A DNA stretch of 64,000 nt from Actinopolyspora xinjiangensis. GTDB taxonomy: Bacteria; Actinomycetota; Actinomycetes; Mycobacteriales; Pseudonocardiaceae. Numbering within the stretch: the stretch's first letter is position 1; each line of letters starts with the position of its first letter. The DNA lies in contig NZ_FNJR01000012.1 of the NCBI RefSeq assembly GCF_900104475.1, positions 156,666-220,665 of the forward strand. The letters run 5' to 3'. The notes under the pieces were generated by a model. The model did not search any database. It was not told the origin of the DNA and was given only the letters and a program-made list of their open reading frames with translations. Shown here piece after piece: positions 19,303 through 29,026 of the stretch. A program made the translations under genes and the position numbers.

Positions 19303-20289
19303 GTGGGGATTCCGCGCGCCGAACGCCTGGTCAACCTGGTGTTGTGTCTGCTGTCGACCCGTCAGTACCTCACCGCGGAGCGAATCAGAGGGATCGTTCC
19401 CGGTTATTCGGACGCGGCAAGTGACGAGGCGTTCTATCGTACGTTCGAACGGGACAAGGCCGAGCTGCGTGACCTGGGCATCCCGCTGGAAACGGGGCAC
19501 AACTCGGCCTTCGACGGCACGGACGGCTACCGGATAGCGCGCCGGGACTACGAACTCGGGGACATCGCGCTCGAATCCGACGAGGCCGCCGCCGTGGCGT
19601 TGGCGTCCCGGCTCTGGGAGGCTCCGGAACTCGGGACCGCGGCACGCGGTGCGCTGCGCAAGCTGCGGGCCGCCGGGATCGATGTCGACGACGCCGCCCC
19701 CGGGCCGGTAGAACCCAAGGTCCGAGCGGACGAGCCCGCCTTCTCCCCGTTGCTGGCGGCGGTGCGCGAGGGGCGTCCGGTGACCTTCGAGTACCGCAGA
19801 CCCGCCACCAGCCACTCGATGTCGCGAACCGTCGAACCGTGGGGAGTGGTCTCCTGGTGTGGCCGGTGGTACGTGGTCGGGCACGACAGGGACCGGCAGG
19901 CCCCGCGCTGTTTCCGGCTCTCCCGTATCACAGGGGAGGTGCGTGCCTTCGGCATGCGGGGCGAGGTCAGTTGTCCCGAGGACGTGGATCTGATGGACCT
20001 GGTCACCGGTTTCGAGTCGACGCCACCCCCCGCCACCCGGGTGCGGTTGTGGGTGGCTCGTGGTCGGGCCCAGGGGGTGCGCCGGGACGCGGAGGTGCTC
20101 GCCGAGCGGGAACTGGACGGGATCGCCGGCGAGGAGCTGTGTCTCGAACTGAGTTATCCCGAGTCCGCGACGGGATGGCTCGCAGGCTACGGCCCCGATG
20201 TGGTGGTGCTGGAGCCGGAGACGCTGCGCAAGGCCGTTCGAGAGGCACATCTGGCGACGTTGGAGACGCTGCGGGAGGGGCATCGGTGA
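19303..20289 (+). CDS. pafB: WYL-domain transcriptional regulator PafB
   Basis: 328 residues. N-terminal winged helix (RAERLVNLVLCLLSTRQYLTA, then AERIRGIVPGY) and a WYL domain around residues 150-225 (RPVTFEYRRPATSH, VEPWGVVSWCGRWYVVGHD, CFRLSRITGEV), then the WCX C-terminal extension. With PafC it forms the PafBC activator of the mycobacterial RecA-independent DNA-damage response. GTG at 19303 begins the conserved N-terminus; a much longer open frame upstream is antisense-like read-through of the amidase. Overlaps pafC by 4 nt (GTGA), so translation is coupled. Confidence 0.95.
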   Translation: MGIPRAERLVNLVLCLLSTRQYLTAERIRGIVPGYSDAASDEAFYRTFERDKAELRDLGIPLETGHNSAFDGTDGYRIARRDYELGDIALESDEAAAVALASRLWEAPELGTAARGALRKLRAAGIDVDDAAPGPVEPKVRADEPAFSPLLAAVREGRPVTFEYRRPATSHSMSRTVEPWGVVSWCGRWYVVGHDRDRQAPRCFRLSRITGEVRAFGMRGEVSCPEDVDLMDLVTGFESTPPPATRVRLWVARGRAQGVRRDAEVLAERELDGIAGEELCLELSYPESATGWLAGYGPDVVVLEPETLRKAVREAHLATLETLREGHR

Positions 20290-21257
20290 GCAGTACGAGC
20301 GAGCGGCTGCCTCGGTTGCTCGCCCTGGTTCCGTATCTGGTGAGCAGACCGGGAATCCGGATGACCGAGGTGGCGGCGGATTTCGGGGTGAGCACGCAGC
20401 AGATCCGCCGGGATCTGGAACTGCTGTGGATGTGCGGTCTTCCGGGATACGGACCGGGGGACCTGATCGACCTGTCCTTCAGCGGTGACACGGTGACCGT
20501 GGTCTACGACGCGGGTATGCGCAAGCCCCTGCGCCTGACCGGCCAGGAGGCGACCTCGTTGCAGGTCGCGCTGCGCGCCCTTTCCGAGACACCGGGAATA
20601 GCCGACACCGACGCGGTGCGCCGAGCGCTGGCGAAGGTGGAGAACGCCGTGGGCGCGGCGCGCCCGCACGGCGTGGTGCTCGGGTTGGCCGACGAGTCCC
20701 GAACGGTGACCACCGAGGTCGGGGCCACGGTCGAGGAGGCCACCAGAAGGAGCAGGGCGGTGCACATCCGGTACTACACCGCCTCGCGGGACGAGATCAC
20801 CGAACGCACGGTGGACCCGATGCGGCTGGTGCTGGTGCAGGGAAACAGCTACCTGGAGGCGTGGTGTCGCCGGGCGGCCGGAGTGCGCCTGTTCCGGGTG
20901 GACCGGATCGACGGGGTCGAGGTCCTCGACGAACCCGCTCACCCACCCCCCGAGGCGGTGAACACCGATCTGTCGGCGGGGCCGTTCCGCCCCGCCTCAC
21001 CGCGGCCCAGCGTCGAGCTCGAGCTGCGCCCCGAGGCTCGGTGGGTGGCCGAGTACTACCCGGTCGACGAGGTCACGGACCTGCCGGACGGATCCACCAG
21101 GGTGGTGCTGCGCTACTCGGACCGGGCGTGGTTGGTCCGGCTGGTGCTCGGCCTCGGTGGAGGCGGCAGGATTCTCGCCCCCGAGGAGCTGGCCGTCGAG
21201 GTTCGACAGCGCGCCGACGAAGCATTGGAACGGTCTCTTCACTCGCTGTCCACCTGA
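20286..21257 (+). CDS. pafC: WYL-domain transcriptional regulator PafC
   Basis: 323 residues, GTG start overlapping the pafB stop. HTH: RMTEVAADFGVSTQQIRRDLE. WYL domain in the middle (SRAVHIRYYTASRDEITER, DPMRLVLVQGNSYLEAWCRR, VRLFRVDRIDGVEVL), then a WCX domain ending in EVRQRADEALERSL. PafB and PafC act as a heterodimer; genes are fused in some actinobacteria and separate here. No own RBS beyond the pafB coding end is obvious, consistent with coupling. Confidence 0.95.
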   Translation: MSSTSERLPRLLALVPYLVSRPGIRMTEVAADFGVSTQQIRRDLELLWMCGLPGYGPGDLIDLSFSGDTVTVVYDAGMRKPLRLTGQEATSLQVALRALSETPGIADTDAVRRALAKVENAVGAARPHGVVLGLADESRTVTTEVGATVEEATRRSRAVHIRYYTASRDEITERTVDPMRLVLVQGNSYLEAWCRRAAGVRLFRVDRIDGVEVLDEPAHPPPEAVNTDLSAGPFRPASPRPSVELELRPEARWVAEYYPVDEVTDLPDGSTRVVLRYSDRAWLVRLVLGLGGGGRILAPEELAVEVRQRADEALERSLHSLST

Positions 21258-21269
21258 GGGCGATACGGT

Positions 21270-21467
21270 ATGACCGTGCCGTACGCGTTGATGGTGGGAC
21301 TTGTGCTGGTGGCCCTGATCGCCCCGATTCCGGTGGTGCTGAGCACACTGCGCTCGGTTCGTCGGACACGGTCGACATACGCTCGGGTCGCCGGTGAGGT
21401 TTCCGACCGGATCGGCCTGTTGCGGGCACGTAGTGCCGGCATCGGAGTCGCCCTGAAGCGTCAATGA
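21270..21467 (+). CDS. small single-span membrane protein
   Basis: 65 residues: a hydrophobic helix (YALMVGLVLVALIAPIPVVL) followed by a basic tail (TLRSVRRTRSTYARVAGEV). It lies 12 nt after pafC and 78 nt before tatA, a spot where other actinomycetes also have a short ORF. ATG at 21270 with weak RBS. The amphipathic organisation loosely recalls Tat components, but TatA-specific motifs (FG hinge) are absent. Function unknown. Confidence 0.5.
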   Translation: MTVPYALMVGLVLVALIAPIPVVLSTLRSVRRTRSTYARVAGEVSDRIGLLRARSAGIGVALKRQ

Positions 21468-21545
21468 TCCGTTCGAACCTGTCGGAACCGGCCTCGTGCG
21501 GCGTAGTATCCCCGTTGCAGCAGGCTCGAGAAGAGGTGTACAAGC

Positions 21546-21851
21546 ATGAGTTTCCCCGGTGGCTGGGAGCTGGTCCTCATCGTCGGTGTGTTGGTGTTGC
21601 TCTTCGGGGCCGCCAAGTTGCCGCAGCTGGCCAGGTCGCTCGGCCAGTCCGCTCGCGTGTTCAAGGCCGAGACCCGAGGCATGAAGCAGGACGAGCAGGC
21701 CGCTTCCGCGCAGTCCGAGCCCGAGCGGAGCGAACCGCAGCAGCTCACCGGCGGTGAGCAGCAGCCGACCGGGTTCACGCCGACCAGCTCGGAACGGGTG
21801 AACGGCGAGCGGCCGGTCGAGGACAAGCACCGCAACGACACCGCGAACTGA
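21546..21851 (+). CDS. tatA: Sec-independent translocase subunit TatA
   Basis: 101 residues. One N-terminal membrane helix (GWELVLIVGVLVLLFGAAKL), the FG hinge (LLFGAAKLP) and an amphipathic helix (QLARSLGQSARVFKAETRG), then a hydrophilic tail rich in Gln/Glu/Ser. Oligomerises to form the Tat pore for folded, twin-arginine proteins. ATG preceded by GAGAAGAGG. Directly precedes tatC. Confidence 0.95.
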   Translation: MSFPGGWELVLIVGVLVLLFGAAKLPQLARSLGQSARVFKAETRGMKQDEQAASAQSEPERSEPQQLTGGEQQPTGFTPTSSERVNGERPVEDKHRNDTAN

Positions 21852-21861
21852 TCCGAGGGCT

Positions 21862-22821
21862 GTGACGGTGGAAGGCAGTCCGCTTCGCCGCCTCAACCCG
21901 TTCGGACGTGATCGCGCCAAATTCAGCCGTCGCCGCAATCCCGACGGCACCATGACGCTGGTCGATCACCTCTACGAACTGCGGTACCGGTTCGGGGTGG
22001 CCCTGTTGGCAGTGGTCATCGGTGGGATCTTCGGCTTCTGGTGGTTCTCCCACCAGTTGTTCGGCCTGCCCAGCCTCGGCGAATTCGTCACGGGGCCTTA
22101 CTGCTCGCTGCCCTCGGACATGCGGCTGAGCCCGAACGACAAGTGCCAGCTCATGCAGACCCGGCCCTTCGAGGTCTTCATGCTCCAGCTCAAGGTGGGG
22201 CTCTCGTTGGGGGCCGTACTGCTGAGCCCGGTGTGGCTGTACCAGTTCTGGGCGTTCATCGCCCCTGGGCTGCACGCCAGGGAACGCAAGTTCGCCCGGG
22301 TTTTCGTGGGAATCGGCAGCCTGTTGTTCCTCGCCGGTGCGGCGTTGGCCTACTTCGTCGCCCCGAAGGGGCTCGCCTTCATGTCGGGCTTCGGCGGTGA
22401 CGCGTTCTTCACCTCCCTCACCGGTGGTGAGTACATCAACTTCGTGCTGTTGATGCTGTTGTTCTTCGGCATCAGCTTCGAACTACCGCTGGTCATGGTG
22501 ATGCTCAACCGGGCGGGGGTCGTCAGCTACGTCAAGCTGCGCAGCTGGTGGCGCGGCAGCGTGTTCACGCTGTTCGTCTTCGCCGCCATAGCCACTCCCG
22601 GCCAGGATCCGTTGTCGATGCTGGTGCTGGCCACCGCGCTGTGCGCGCTGTACGGCCTGGCCCTGCTGATCTGTCGCTCCCACGACAGGTCCAAGGCCCG
22701 CAAGCAGGGCGCCGAGGGGAACCTCGACCCCGACGAGCCCTCCGAGCTGGATACTCGGCCCTCAGCGGTGGACGCCGATGGTCCGGTGAGATCGGGTGGC
22801 GGGGACGACGAAGCCACCTGA
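21862..22821 (+). CDS. tatC: Sec-independent translocase subunit TatC
   Basis: 319 residues, six predicted membrane helices. MTLVDHLYELRYRFGVALLA is the N-terminal TatC signature; MQTRPFEVFMLQLKVGL and YQFWAFIAPGLHARERKF contain the conserved Pro/Glu positions that bind the signal peptide; GISFELPLVMVMLNRAGVV and ATPGQDPLSML follow. A ~50-residue hydrophilic C-terminal tail extends into the cytoplasm. GTG start 10 nt after tatA. The ~35-residue loop after the first helix includes two Cys (PYCSLPSDM, DKCQLM), as in other actinobacterial TatC. Confidence 0.96.
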   Translation: MTVEGSPLRRLNPFGRDRAKFSRRRNPDGTMTLVDHLYELRYRFGVALLAVVIGGIFGFWWFSHQLFGLPSLGEFVTGPYCSLPSDMRLSPNDKCQLMQTRPFEVFMLQLKVGLSLGAVLLSPVWLYQFWAFIAPGLHARERKFARVFVGIGSLLFLAGAALAYFVAPKGLAFMSGFGGDAFFTSLTGGEYINFVLLMLLFFGISFELPLVMVMLNRAGVVSYVKLRSWWRGSVFTLFVFAAIATPGQDPLSMLVLATALCALYGLALLICRSHDRSKARKQGAEGNLDPDEPSELDTRPSAVDADGPVRSGGGDDEAT

Positions 22822-22892
22822 CCGGTTCCTGCGCGGCCTGGGGTGTCAGTGTGGTGGACACGTTCACGGCCGAGATATGAAAGTCTGGGAGA

Positions 22893-25691
22893 GTGGCTGA
22901 CAGCCGTATCGAAACCACGGAGACGAGTGCCGGGCCCGCGACCCCGGCGGAACGCCATGCGGCGCACCGGGAACGGGGTGCGCATCCGAGGTTGCGGGCC
23001 TTCACCATGGATCTGTCCTTCGAGCTGGACCCGTTCCAGCGAACCGCCTGCCAGGCGCTCGAGGACGGGCACGGAGTGCTCGTCTGCGCACCCACCGGTG
23101 CGGGCAAGACCGTGGTCGGGGAGTTCGCGGTGAATCTCGCCCTGGCCGGTGGGCGCAAGTGCTTCTACACTACGCCGATCAAGGCGTTGTCCAACCAGAA
23201 GTACACCGATCTGTGTGAGCGCTACGGTGCCGGTTCGGTGGGGTTGCTCACGGGTGACACCTCCATCAACGGCAACGCCCAGGTGGTCGTGATGACCACC
23301 GAGGTGCTGCGCAACATGCTCTACGCCGGTTCGAGCAGCCTGGACGCGCTCGGCTACGTCGTCATGGACGAGGTGCACTATCTGGCCGACCGATTCCGCG
23401 GTGCGGTCTGGGAGGAAGTGATCCTGCACCTGCCGCAGCACGTGCAGGTGGCCAGCCTCTCGGCGACGGTGAGCAACGCCGAGGAGTTCGGCGAGTGGCT
23501 GGTGGAGGTGCGTGGCGACACCACGGTGGTCGTCGACGAGCACCGCCCGGTGCCGCTGTGGCAGCACATGCTGGTGGGCAACCGCATGTTCGACCTCTTC
23601 GGCGGCGAGGACGAGAACCGCGAGCTGAAGATCAATCCCGACCTGTTGCGGCACACCCGGGAGCTGGGACGTACCAGGGAGCCACCCGGTCGGGTACGTC
23701 GTGGCCGGGACGGCAAGCGCCGGGTGCAGAACCGGGGTGGGAAGTTCTTCCAGCCCTCGCGGGTGGACGTGCTCAACCAGCTCGACGAGGCCGAACTGCT
23801 CCCCGCCATCGTGTTCATCTTCAGCCGAGCGGGGTGTGACGCGGCCGTCGGCCAGTGCGTGCGTTCCGGGCTCCGGCTCACCTCCGAGGAGGAACTGGAC
23901 GAGATCCGCTCGGTGATCGAGGAGTACACCAGCACGCTGCCCGAGGCGGACCTGGAGGTCCTCGGATACTGGGAGTGGCGGGAGGCTCTCGAGCGAGGGG
24001 TGGCGGCCCACCACGCCGGGCTGCTCCCCGCCTTCAAGGAGACCGTCGAGGAGCTCTTCGTCCGGGGGCTGGTCAAGGCGGTGTTCGCCACCGAGACGTT
24101 GGCGCTGGGCATCAACATGCCCGCTCGCACCGTGGTCCTGGAGAAGCTGGTGAAGTTCAACGGGGAGTCGCATGTCGACCTCACTCCCGGTGAGTACACC
24201 CAGCTCACGGGACGTGCCGGTCGTCGGGGGATCGACGTGGACGGTCACGCGGTCGTGGTCTGGCAGTCGGGTATGGATCCCAAGCAGGTGGCGGGCCTGG
24301 CCTCGACGCGTACCTATCCGTTGCGTTCCTCCTTCCGACCCGGCTACAACATGGCGGTCAACCTGGTCGGCAGGCTCGGCACCGACGCGGCGCGTGAGCT
24401 GCTCGAACAGTCGTTCGCGCAGTTCCAGGCCGATCGTTCCGTGGTGGGCCAGTCCAGGCGGGTGGAACGCAACACCGCCGCGCTCGACGGTTACGCGGAG
24501 GCCATGCGGTGCGACCAGGGGGACTTCGCCGAGTACTTCGACCTGCGCCGCCGCATCTCCGACAGGGAGAAGGAACTCGCCAAGCAGAACAAGGCGGCGC
24601 GTCGCGCCGAGGCGGCCAAGTCGCTCGAGAAGCTGCGCAAGGGTGACGTGATCACTATCCCCGCCGGCAAGCGCTCGGGGTTGGCCGTGGTCGTCGATCC
24701 GGGCCTGGATCCCATGGGCGAACCACGCCCGCTGGTGGTCACCGAGGACCGTTGGTCCGGCCGGGTCTCGGTCGCGGACTTCACCGACCCCGTCGAACCC
24801 CAGGACAGGATCAAACTGCCCAAGTACGTCGACGTCCGCTCCCCGAAGTCACGGCGCCAACTCGCGAACACGCTCCGGGAGAGCGACGCCGTCCCGGCCG
24901 GGAAACGACGCGGCAGGAAGGGTTCCTCCGCCGGGGAGGACCAGGAGCTGGCCAGCCTGCGCAGGGCGATGCGGGCCCACCCCTGCCACGGCTGTGACGA
25001 GCGCGAGAACCACGCCAGGTGGGCCGAGCGCCACGATCGGTTGCGTCGGGAGACCGAGCAGATCAGGCAGAAGGTGGCTGCCACCACGAACTCGTTGGTG
25101 CGCTCCTTCGATCGGATCACCGCGTTGCTGGGGGAGCGGCACTACCTGGATCCGCACAGCCCGGACGAGCCGGTCACCGACCACGGCAACCGGCTGGCAC
25201 GCCTCTACAGCGAGTCCGACCTGTTGCTGGCGGAGTGCCTGCGGGTGGGCAAGTGGCGTGCGCTGCAACCGGCCCAGCTGGCGGCGGTGGTCTCCTCCCT
25301 GGTCTACGAGTCCAGGGGGGACGCGCCCCTGGTACCGGAGGTTCCGCCGGGGGCCGTCTCCGAAGCGCTCTCGGCCACCTGGGAGCTCTGGGCGGAGCTG
25401 GAGGAGGACGAGCGCAGGCACAAGCTGGACCGCACCCGGGAACCCGACGCGGGCTTCGCCTGGCCGGTCTACCGCTGGGCCAGGGGGGACTCGTTGGAGA
25501 AGGTACTCACCGCCTCCGCCTCGGCGGGCCACGAGCTCTCCGCGGGTGACTTCGTGCGCTGGTGCAGGCAGGTGGTCGACCTGTTGGACCAGATCCGCGA
25601 GGTTCTCGGCAGGCAGGATCCGGTCGGTTCGACGGCGAGCAAGGCGATCAACGGTATCCGGCGTGGTGTGGTGGCCGCCGGGTCGGTCTGA
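22893..25691 (+). CDS. helY: DEAD/DEAH-box RNA helicase HelY (Ski2/Mtr4-like)
   Basis: 932 residues. Superfamily 2 helicase: Walker A APTGAGKT (66-73), Ia TTPIKALSNQKY, II DEVH (159-162), III SLSATVSNAEEF, and in the second RecA domain HHAGLLPAFKETVEELF, FATETLALGINMPARTVV and QLTGRAGRRGID. The C-terminal ~400 residues contain the DSHCT-type helical domain and a KRSGLAVVVDPGLDP beta segment like the Mtr4/Ski2 arch. GTG start. Adjacent to tatC as in mycobacteria. Likely acts in RNA turnover; bacterial role poorly defined. Confidence 0.93.
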   Translation: MADSRIETTETSAGPATPAERHAAHRERGAHPRLRAFTMDLSFELDPFQRTACQALEDGHGVLVCAPTGAGKTVVGEFAVNLALAGGRKCFYTTPIKALSNQKYTDLCERYGAGSVGLLTGDTSINGNAQVVVMTTEVLRNMLYAGSSSLDALGYVVMDEVHYLADRFRGAVWEEVILHLPQHVQVASLSATVSNAEEFGEWLVEVRGDTTVVVDEHRPVPLWQHMLVGNRMFDLFGGEDENRELKINPDLLRHTRELGRTREPPGRVRRGRDGKRRVQNRGGKFFQPSRVDVLNQLDEAELLPAIVFIFSRAGCDAAVGQCVRSGLRLTSEEELDEIRSVIEEYTSTLPEADLEVLGYWEWREALERGVAAHHAGLLPAFKETVEELFVRGLVKAVFATETLALGINMPARTVVLEKLVKFNGESHVDLTPGEYTQLTGRAGRRGIDVDGHAVVVWQSGMDPKQVAGLASTRTYPLRSSFRPGYNMAVNLVGRLGTDAARELLEQSFAQFQADRSVVGQSRRVERNTAALDGYAEAMRCDQGDFAEYFDLRRRISDREKELAKQNKAARRAEAAKSLEKLRKGDVITIPAGKRSGLAVVVDPGLDPMGEPRPLVVTEDRWSGRVSVADFTDPVEPQDRIKLPKYVDVRSPKSRRQLANTLRESDAVPAGKRRGRKGSSAGEDQELASLRRAMRAHPCHGCDERENHARWAERHDRLRRETEQIRQKVAATTNSLVRSFDRITALLGERHYLDPHSPDEPVTDHGNRLARLYSESDLLLAECLRVGKWRALQPAQLAAVVSSLVYESRGDAPLVPEVPPGAVSEALSATWELWAELEEDERRHKLDRTREPDAGFAWPVYRWARGDSLEKVLTASASAGHELSAGDFVRWCRQVVDLLDQIREVLGRQDPVGSTASKAINGIRRGVVAAGSV

Positions 25692-25747
25692 CCTCGGGAG
25701 CGTAAGACTCGGCGAGTTCGGTTCTCCGGGGGTGTAGTGCGGCGGTG

Positions 25748-25775
25748 GCCCCGCCACGTCTCGTTCCGGCGGGGC
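25748..25775 (+). terminator. possible terminator hairpin after helY
   Basis: GCCCCGCC (25748-25755) and GGCGGGGC (25768-25775) are perfect 8-base arms 57 nt past the helY stop; a second small hairpin, GGCTCC/GGGAGC, follows at about 25782-25801. There is no T-tract. Confidence 0.4.
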
Positions 25776-25926
25776 TGATGTCGGCTCCTCTCGTGGGGAG
25801 CTCGGTACGTCGGGCCGGGCCGTGCCGTCCGATGCCCACCTCCGATCGTTCTCGCCGATTGTGGTTGGATCGGGCCTCGGCGTCGGCCGAGCCGACCCGA
25901 GCTGATCTTCCCGTCGAAAGGCGCAC

Positions 25927-26433
25927 ATGAGCAACCCCCACGGCTCGTTACCGTCCTGGCAGTCGGACGAACGGCAGTGGTACGGGAACCGGAGTTCCCA
26001 CGGTGTCGGTTTCGAATGGTGGGGATCGGGGTCGTACCCGGCGGGAAACGGCCCTGATCATCCGGGGGGCCTGGCTCCGGGCGGCGGGCCGGTCGAGGGC
26101 GACTCCGGGCGTCCTCGCCGCCGGTTGTGGCCCTGGCTGCTCCCCTCGGTGCTGCTGCCCGCGGTGCTGGTGGGGGCGTTCCTGGGGTTCGTGACACCCG
26201 GCTGGTTCTACCGCACGGTGCTGGAGGCCGACTCGGTGCAGCAGGGGGTGCGCCAGGTCGCGCGTGATTCCTACGGCGTGGACGGAATCGAGTCGGTCGA
26301 CTGCCCGGAGGGCGAGCCGGTACGTGTCGGACACAGTTTCACCTGTGTGCTGCGGGTGGGAGGAGTCGGCAAGGAGGTCCGAGTCGTGGTGCGGAACGAG
26401 GACGGGACCTACGCGGTCGACAGACCGCGGTGA
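25927..26433 (+). CDS. DUF4333-domain membrane protein
   Basis: 168 residues. A Gly/Pro/Ser-rich cytoplasmic region (1-~65), one membrane helix (PWLLPSVLLPAVLVGAFLGF), and a C-terminal DUF4333 domain with GIESVDCPEGEPVRVGHSF, then TCVLRV and YAVDRP. The paired cysteines (DCPEG, FTC) fit the family. Counterpart of the mycobacterial Rv2091c position next to helY. Function unknown; probably surface exposed. ATG with weak upstream AAAGG. Confidence 0.8.
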   Translation: MSNPHGSLPSWQSDERQWYGNRSSHGVGFEWWGSGSYPAGNGPDHPGGLAPGGGPVEGDSGRPRRRLWPWLLPSVLLPAVLVGAFLGFVTPGWFYRTVLEADSVQQGVRQVARDSYGVDGIESVDCPEGEPVRVGHSFTCVLRVGGVGKEVRVVVRNEDGTYAVDRPR

Positions 26434-26573
26434 CCCCTGATTCCGGGAACGGGGCCGAAGACCCGGTGGAACCGCTCGGGTGCCCGCCCCGCTCCTTCGG
26501 CGCTCCGAGTGGACCGTGCCACGGGGGCGTTAAATCGTTCGACCGCGTGGAGTACGGGCGGCATCATGAACAC

Positions 26574-27788
26574 GTGATCGAGCACGACGTCCGACCGTTG
26601 GTGGAGTCCGAGTACCGAGCCGCGCACGACCTGTTCCGAGCCGCGTTGCACATGCCCGCCGCGACGGATTCGGCCTGGCGGCGCATGGCGCCCTCTTACG
26701 AGTCCGGCCGTGTCTGGGGTGACCACATCGACGGTGCGCTGGCCGGGACCGCGATGGCGTTTCCGAGTTCGGTGGTGGTGCCGGGAGGCGCTGAGCTGCC
26801 CGCCGCGGCCGTGACCGCCGTGGGGGTCCGGGCGGATCGGACCCGCAGGGGTGTGCTGACCCACCTCATGCGCGTCCAGTTGAACGAGGCGTGGCAGGAC
26901 GGTGAGGCCATCGCCATGCTGCACGCCTCGGAAACCCCCATCTACGGGCGTTTCGGCTACGGTGTCGCCACCAGGGCGCGAACGGTGCGCCTGGAGAAGG
27001 CGAGTGCGAAACTTCGCGAGGACGCTCCCGGTGGTGGTGAGGTGCGCCTGGTCGATCCCGAAAGCGCGCGGGAACTGCTGCCCGGTATCTACCGGGGGAT
27101 GCCGTCCCGGGCGGGCATGATCTCCCGCCCCTCGGCCTGGTGGGAAACGCGGCTGCGTCGGGACGACCCGAGCGGGGAGCCCATCGTGATCGCCGTGCAC
27201 CGCGACGAGTCCGGTGACGACGACGGGTTCGCGATCTGGATGGTGCACAGCAACGACCACAGGTTCGGCGACGGTCGCGCCACCCTGCGGTTGCTGGACA
27301 TGTGCGCTGCGAATTCGGCGGCCCGCTGCGAGTTGTGGCGGTTCCTGCTCGGCATCGATCTGATCGACGAGATCGTGGCGATCGAACGGCCGCTCGACGA
27401 GCCGCTGGAGTGGTGGTTGACCGACAGCCGGCAGTGCCGCGTCCGGGACGTCTACGACGATCTGTGGGTGCGTCCGGTGGACGTCCCCGCCGCGTTGCGC
27501 GGACGCGACTACGGTGGTTCCGATGCTGTCGTGCTCGAGGTGCGCGACACCACGCTGCCGCACAACGAGGGTCGCTACCTGGTGGGCCCTGACGGGGTCG
27601 AGCGCGTGGAACGGGAAGCGCAGCTGAGCCTCGACGTCGCGCGGCTCACCCCGTTGCTGTTCGGCGAAGTCGCTTCGTCCACGCTGGCCGACGCGAACCT
27701 GCTCGCGGTCCACGACCCGGAGGCGCTGCCGGTGGCCGACGCGCTGTTCGCCACCGGTCGCGACTCCTGGTGCGGCACCCACTTCTGA
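26574..27788 (+). CDS. Eis-like GNAT N-acetyltransferase
   Basis: 404 residues from the GTG at 26574 (Eis is about 402-408). N-terminal GNAT domain with acetyl-CoA loop AVTAVGVRADRTRRGVLTHL, then a second GNAT-like domain and an SCP2-like C-terminal domain. It ends CGTHF; in Eis the C-terminal carboxylate is the catalytic base and this tail is conserved. Upstream in-frame starts at 26430 (GTGA overlap with the previous stop) and 26547 would add non-homologous residues. Eis enzymes acetylate amines including aminoglycosides at several positions; the substrate here is unknown. Confidence 0.88.
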   Translation: MIEHDVRPLVESEYRAAHDLFRAALHMPAATDSAWRRMAPSYESGRVWGDHIDGALAGTAMAFPSSVVVPGGAELPAAAVTAVGVRADRTRRGVLTHLMRVQLNEAWQDGEAIAMLHASETPIYGRFGYGVATRARTVRLEKASAKLREDAPGGGEVRLVDPESARELLPGIYRGMPSRAGMISRPSAWWETRLRRDDPSGEPIVIAVHRDESGDDDGFAIWMVHSNDHRFGDGRATLRLLDMCAANSAARCELWRFLLGIDLIDEIVAIERPLDEPLEWWLTDSRQCRVRDVYDDLWVRPVDVPAALRGRDYGGSDAVVLEVRDTTLPHNEGRYLVGPDGVERVEREAQLSLDVARLTPLLFGEVASSTLADANLLAVHDPEALPVADALFATGRDSWCGTHF

Positions 27789-27867
27789 TTTCCGGGAGCT
27801 CGCCGGGCCCGCGTGCTCGGGTGCTCTGCTCGGGATGGAGCGGTGCGCCCCGCCGTCCCGGGCGAGC

Positions 27868-28830
27868 TCAGCCCGCCAACGCGGCGAGCAGCCGGTCCAC
27901 CGGGCTGCCGAGGCCCCATTCCCGCTGCAACTCGCGGACCCGCTCGATGTCCAATGCGGTAACCGGTTTCGCGTCGGTGGGCAGGCTGTGGGTCACCGGG
28001 GAGTCGGTCACCGTGTTGACCACTGTCGGTGCGGCGTCGAGGTACTCGGCGGCCTCCAACAGCCTCTCCCGGTTGCGGTTGGTCAGCCCGGGAGCCCCTG
28101 CCTCGGCCGCCGCGCGCAGTTCGGCCAGCGATCCGAACCGGGTGATCAGTTTGGCCGCCGTCTTCTCCCCTATCCCGGCCACCCCGGGCAGTCCGTCGGA
28201 GGGGTCGCCCCGCAGCACGGCCATCTCGGCGTAGGCGCGGCCGGTGTCCTCGATGGGCAGCTCGTAGCGCTGCGCCAGCTCTGCCGGGCCGTAGTCCTGT
28301 GCCTTGGCCAGTCCGCCACCGATGTAGACGACCCGGGAGGTGGTGGGGGAGTCCCGTACCAGTTGGAACAGGTCGCGGTCGCCGGTGATCACCTCTACCG
28401 GATCGGTGTCCTCCCGTGTCACCAGCGTCGCGATGACGTCGTCGGCTTCGTGACCCTCGGCCTCGGCGGTGTCGATGCCCAGGGCGGCCAGCAGTTCCAG
28501 GATCACCGGAATCTGTGGTTCCAGCGTGTCGGGAACCGCCTCCTCCACTGTCCCGGTGTCCGTTGTTCCGGGATCCGAAGTGGGCTCGGCCACCCGGTGC
28601 GCCTTGTACGAGGGCAGCGCGCGTACCCGGAACTCGGGGCGCCAGTCGTTGTCCAGGCAGGCCACCAGGCGGTGCGGTCCGCGTTCGGTGAGCAGTTTCG
28701 CGAGCATGTCGCAGAACCCGCGTACCGCGTTCACCGGCGTTCCGTCCGGGGAGGTCAGTGACTCCGGCAACGCGTAGTAGGAGCGGAACCAGATTCCGGC
28801 CGAGTCGAGCAGCATCACCGATGATTTCAC
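27868..28830 (-). CDS. 5'-3' exonuclease (FEN/PolA N-domain family)
   Basis: 320 residues. LLDSAGIWFRSYYALPESL begins the PIN-like domain. Metal-binding acidic clusters: CLDNDWRPEFR, EGHEADDVIATLV and VITGDRDLFQLV. The helix-3-turn-helix DNA-binding loop is LRGDPSDGLPGVAGIGEKTA. A freestanding exonuclease next to helY/pepE is conserved in mycobacteria (Rv2090). Start uncertain: GTG at 28830, GTG at 28818 and ATG at 28815 are all possible. It is convergent with the Eis-like gene. Confidence 0.92.
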   Translation of the reverse strand: MKSSVMLLDSAGIWFRSYYALPESLTSPDGTPVNAVRGFCDMLAKLLTERGPHRLVACLDNDWRPEFRVRALPSYKAHRVAEPTSDPGTTDTGTVEEAVPDTLEPQIPVILELLAALGIDTAEAEGHEADDVIATLVTREDTDPVEVITGDRDLFQLVRDSPTTSRVVYIGGGLAKAQDYGPAELAQRYELPIEDTGRAYAEMAVLRGDPSDGLPGVAGIGEKTAAKLITRFGSLAELRAAAEAGAPGLTNRNRERLLEAAEYLDAAPTVVNTVTDSPVTHSLPTDAKPVTALDIERVRELQREWGLGSPVDRLLAALAG

Positions 28831-29026
28831 GCCGCTCAGCGTGTCACGTCGCCGGTCCGGCACGCCCTCTGGCGGGTGGCTCGGACCGGTGTGGCGGTTC
28901 TCGTCCCGTCCGGGGCGAAATCGGCCACGGCCACCACGGGGCGGGTGTGCCGTTTCTCGTGGCGTGGCGGGGTGGTCTTGGTCCGAACCGCACACGCGTT
29001 CCGCTTCGCCGTGCAACCCTCCACGG

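Noticed and set aside
22527..24248. 573-residue open frame antisense to tatC/helY
   Set aside because: Shadow of helY; no motifs.
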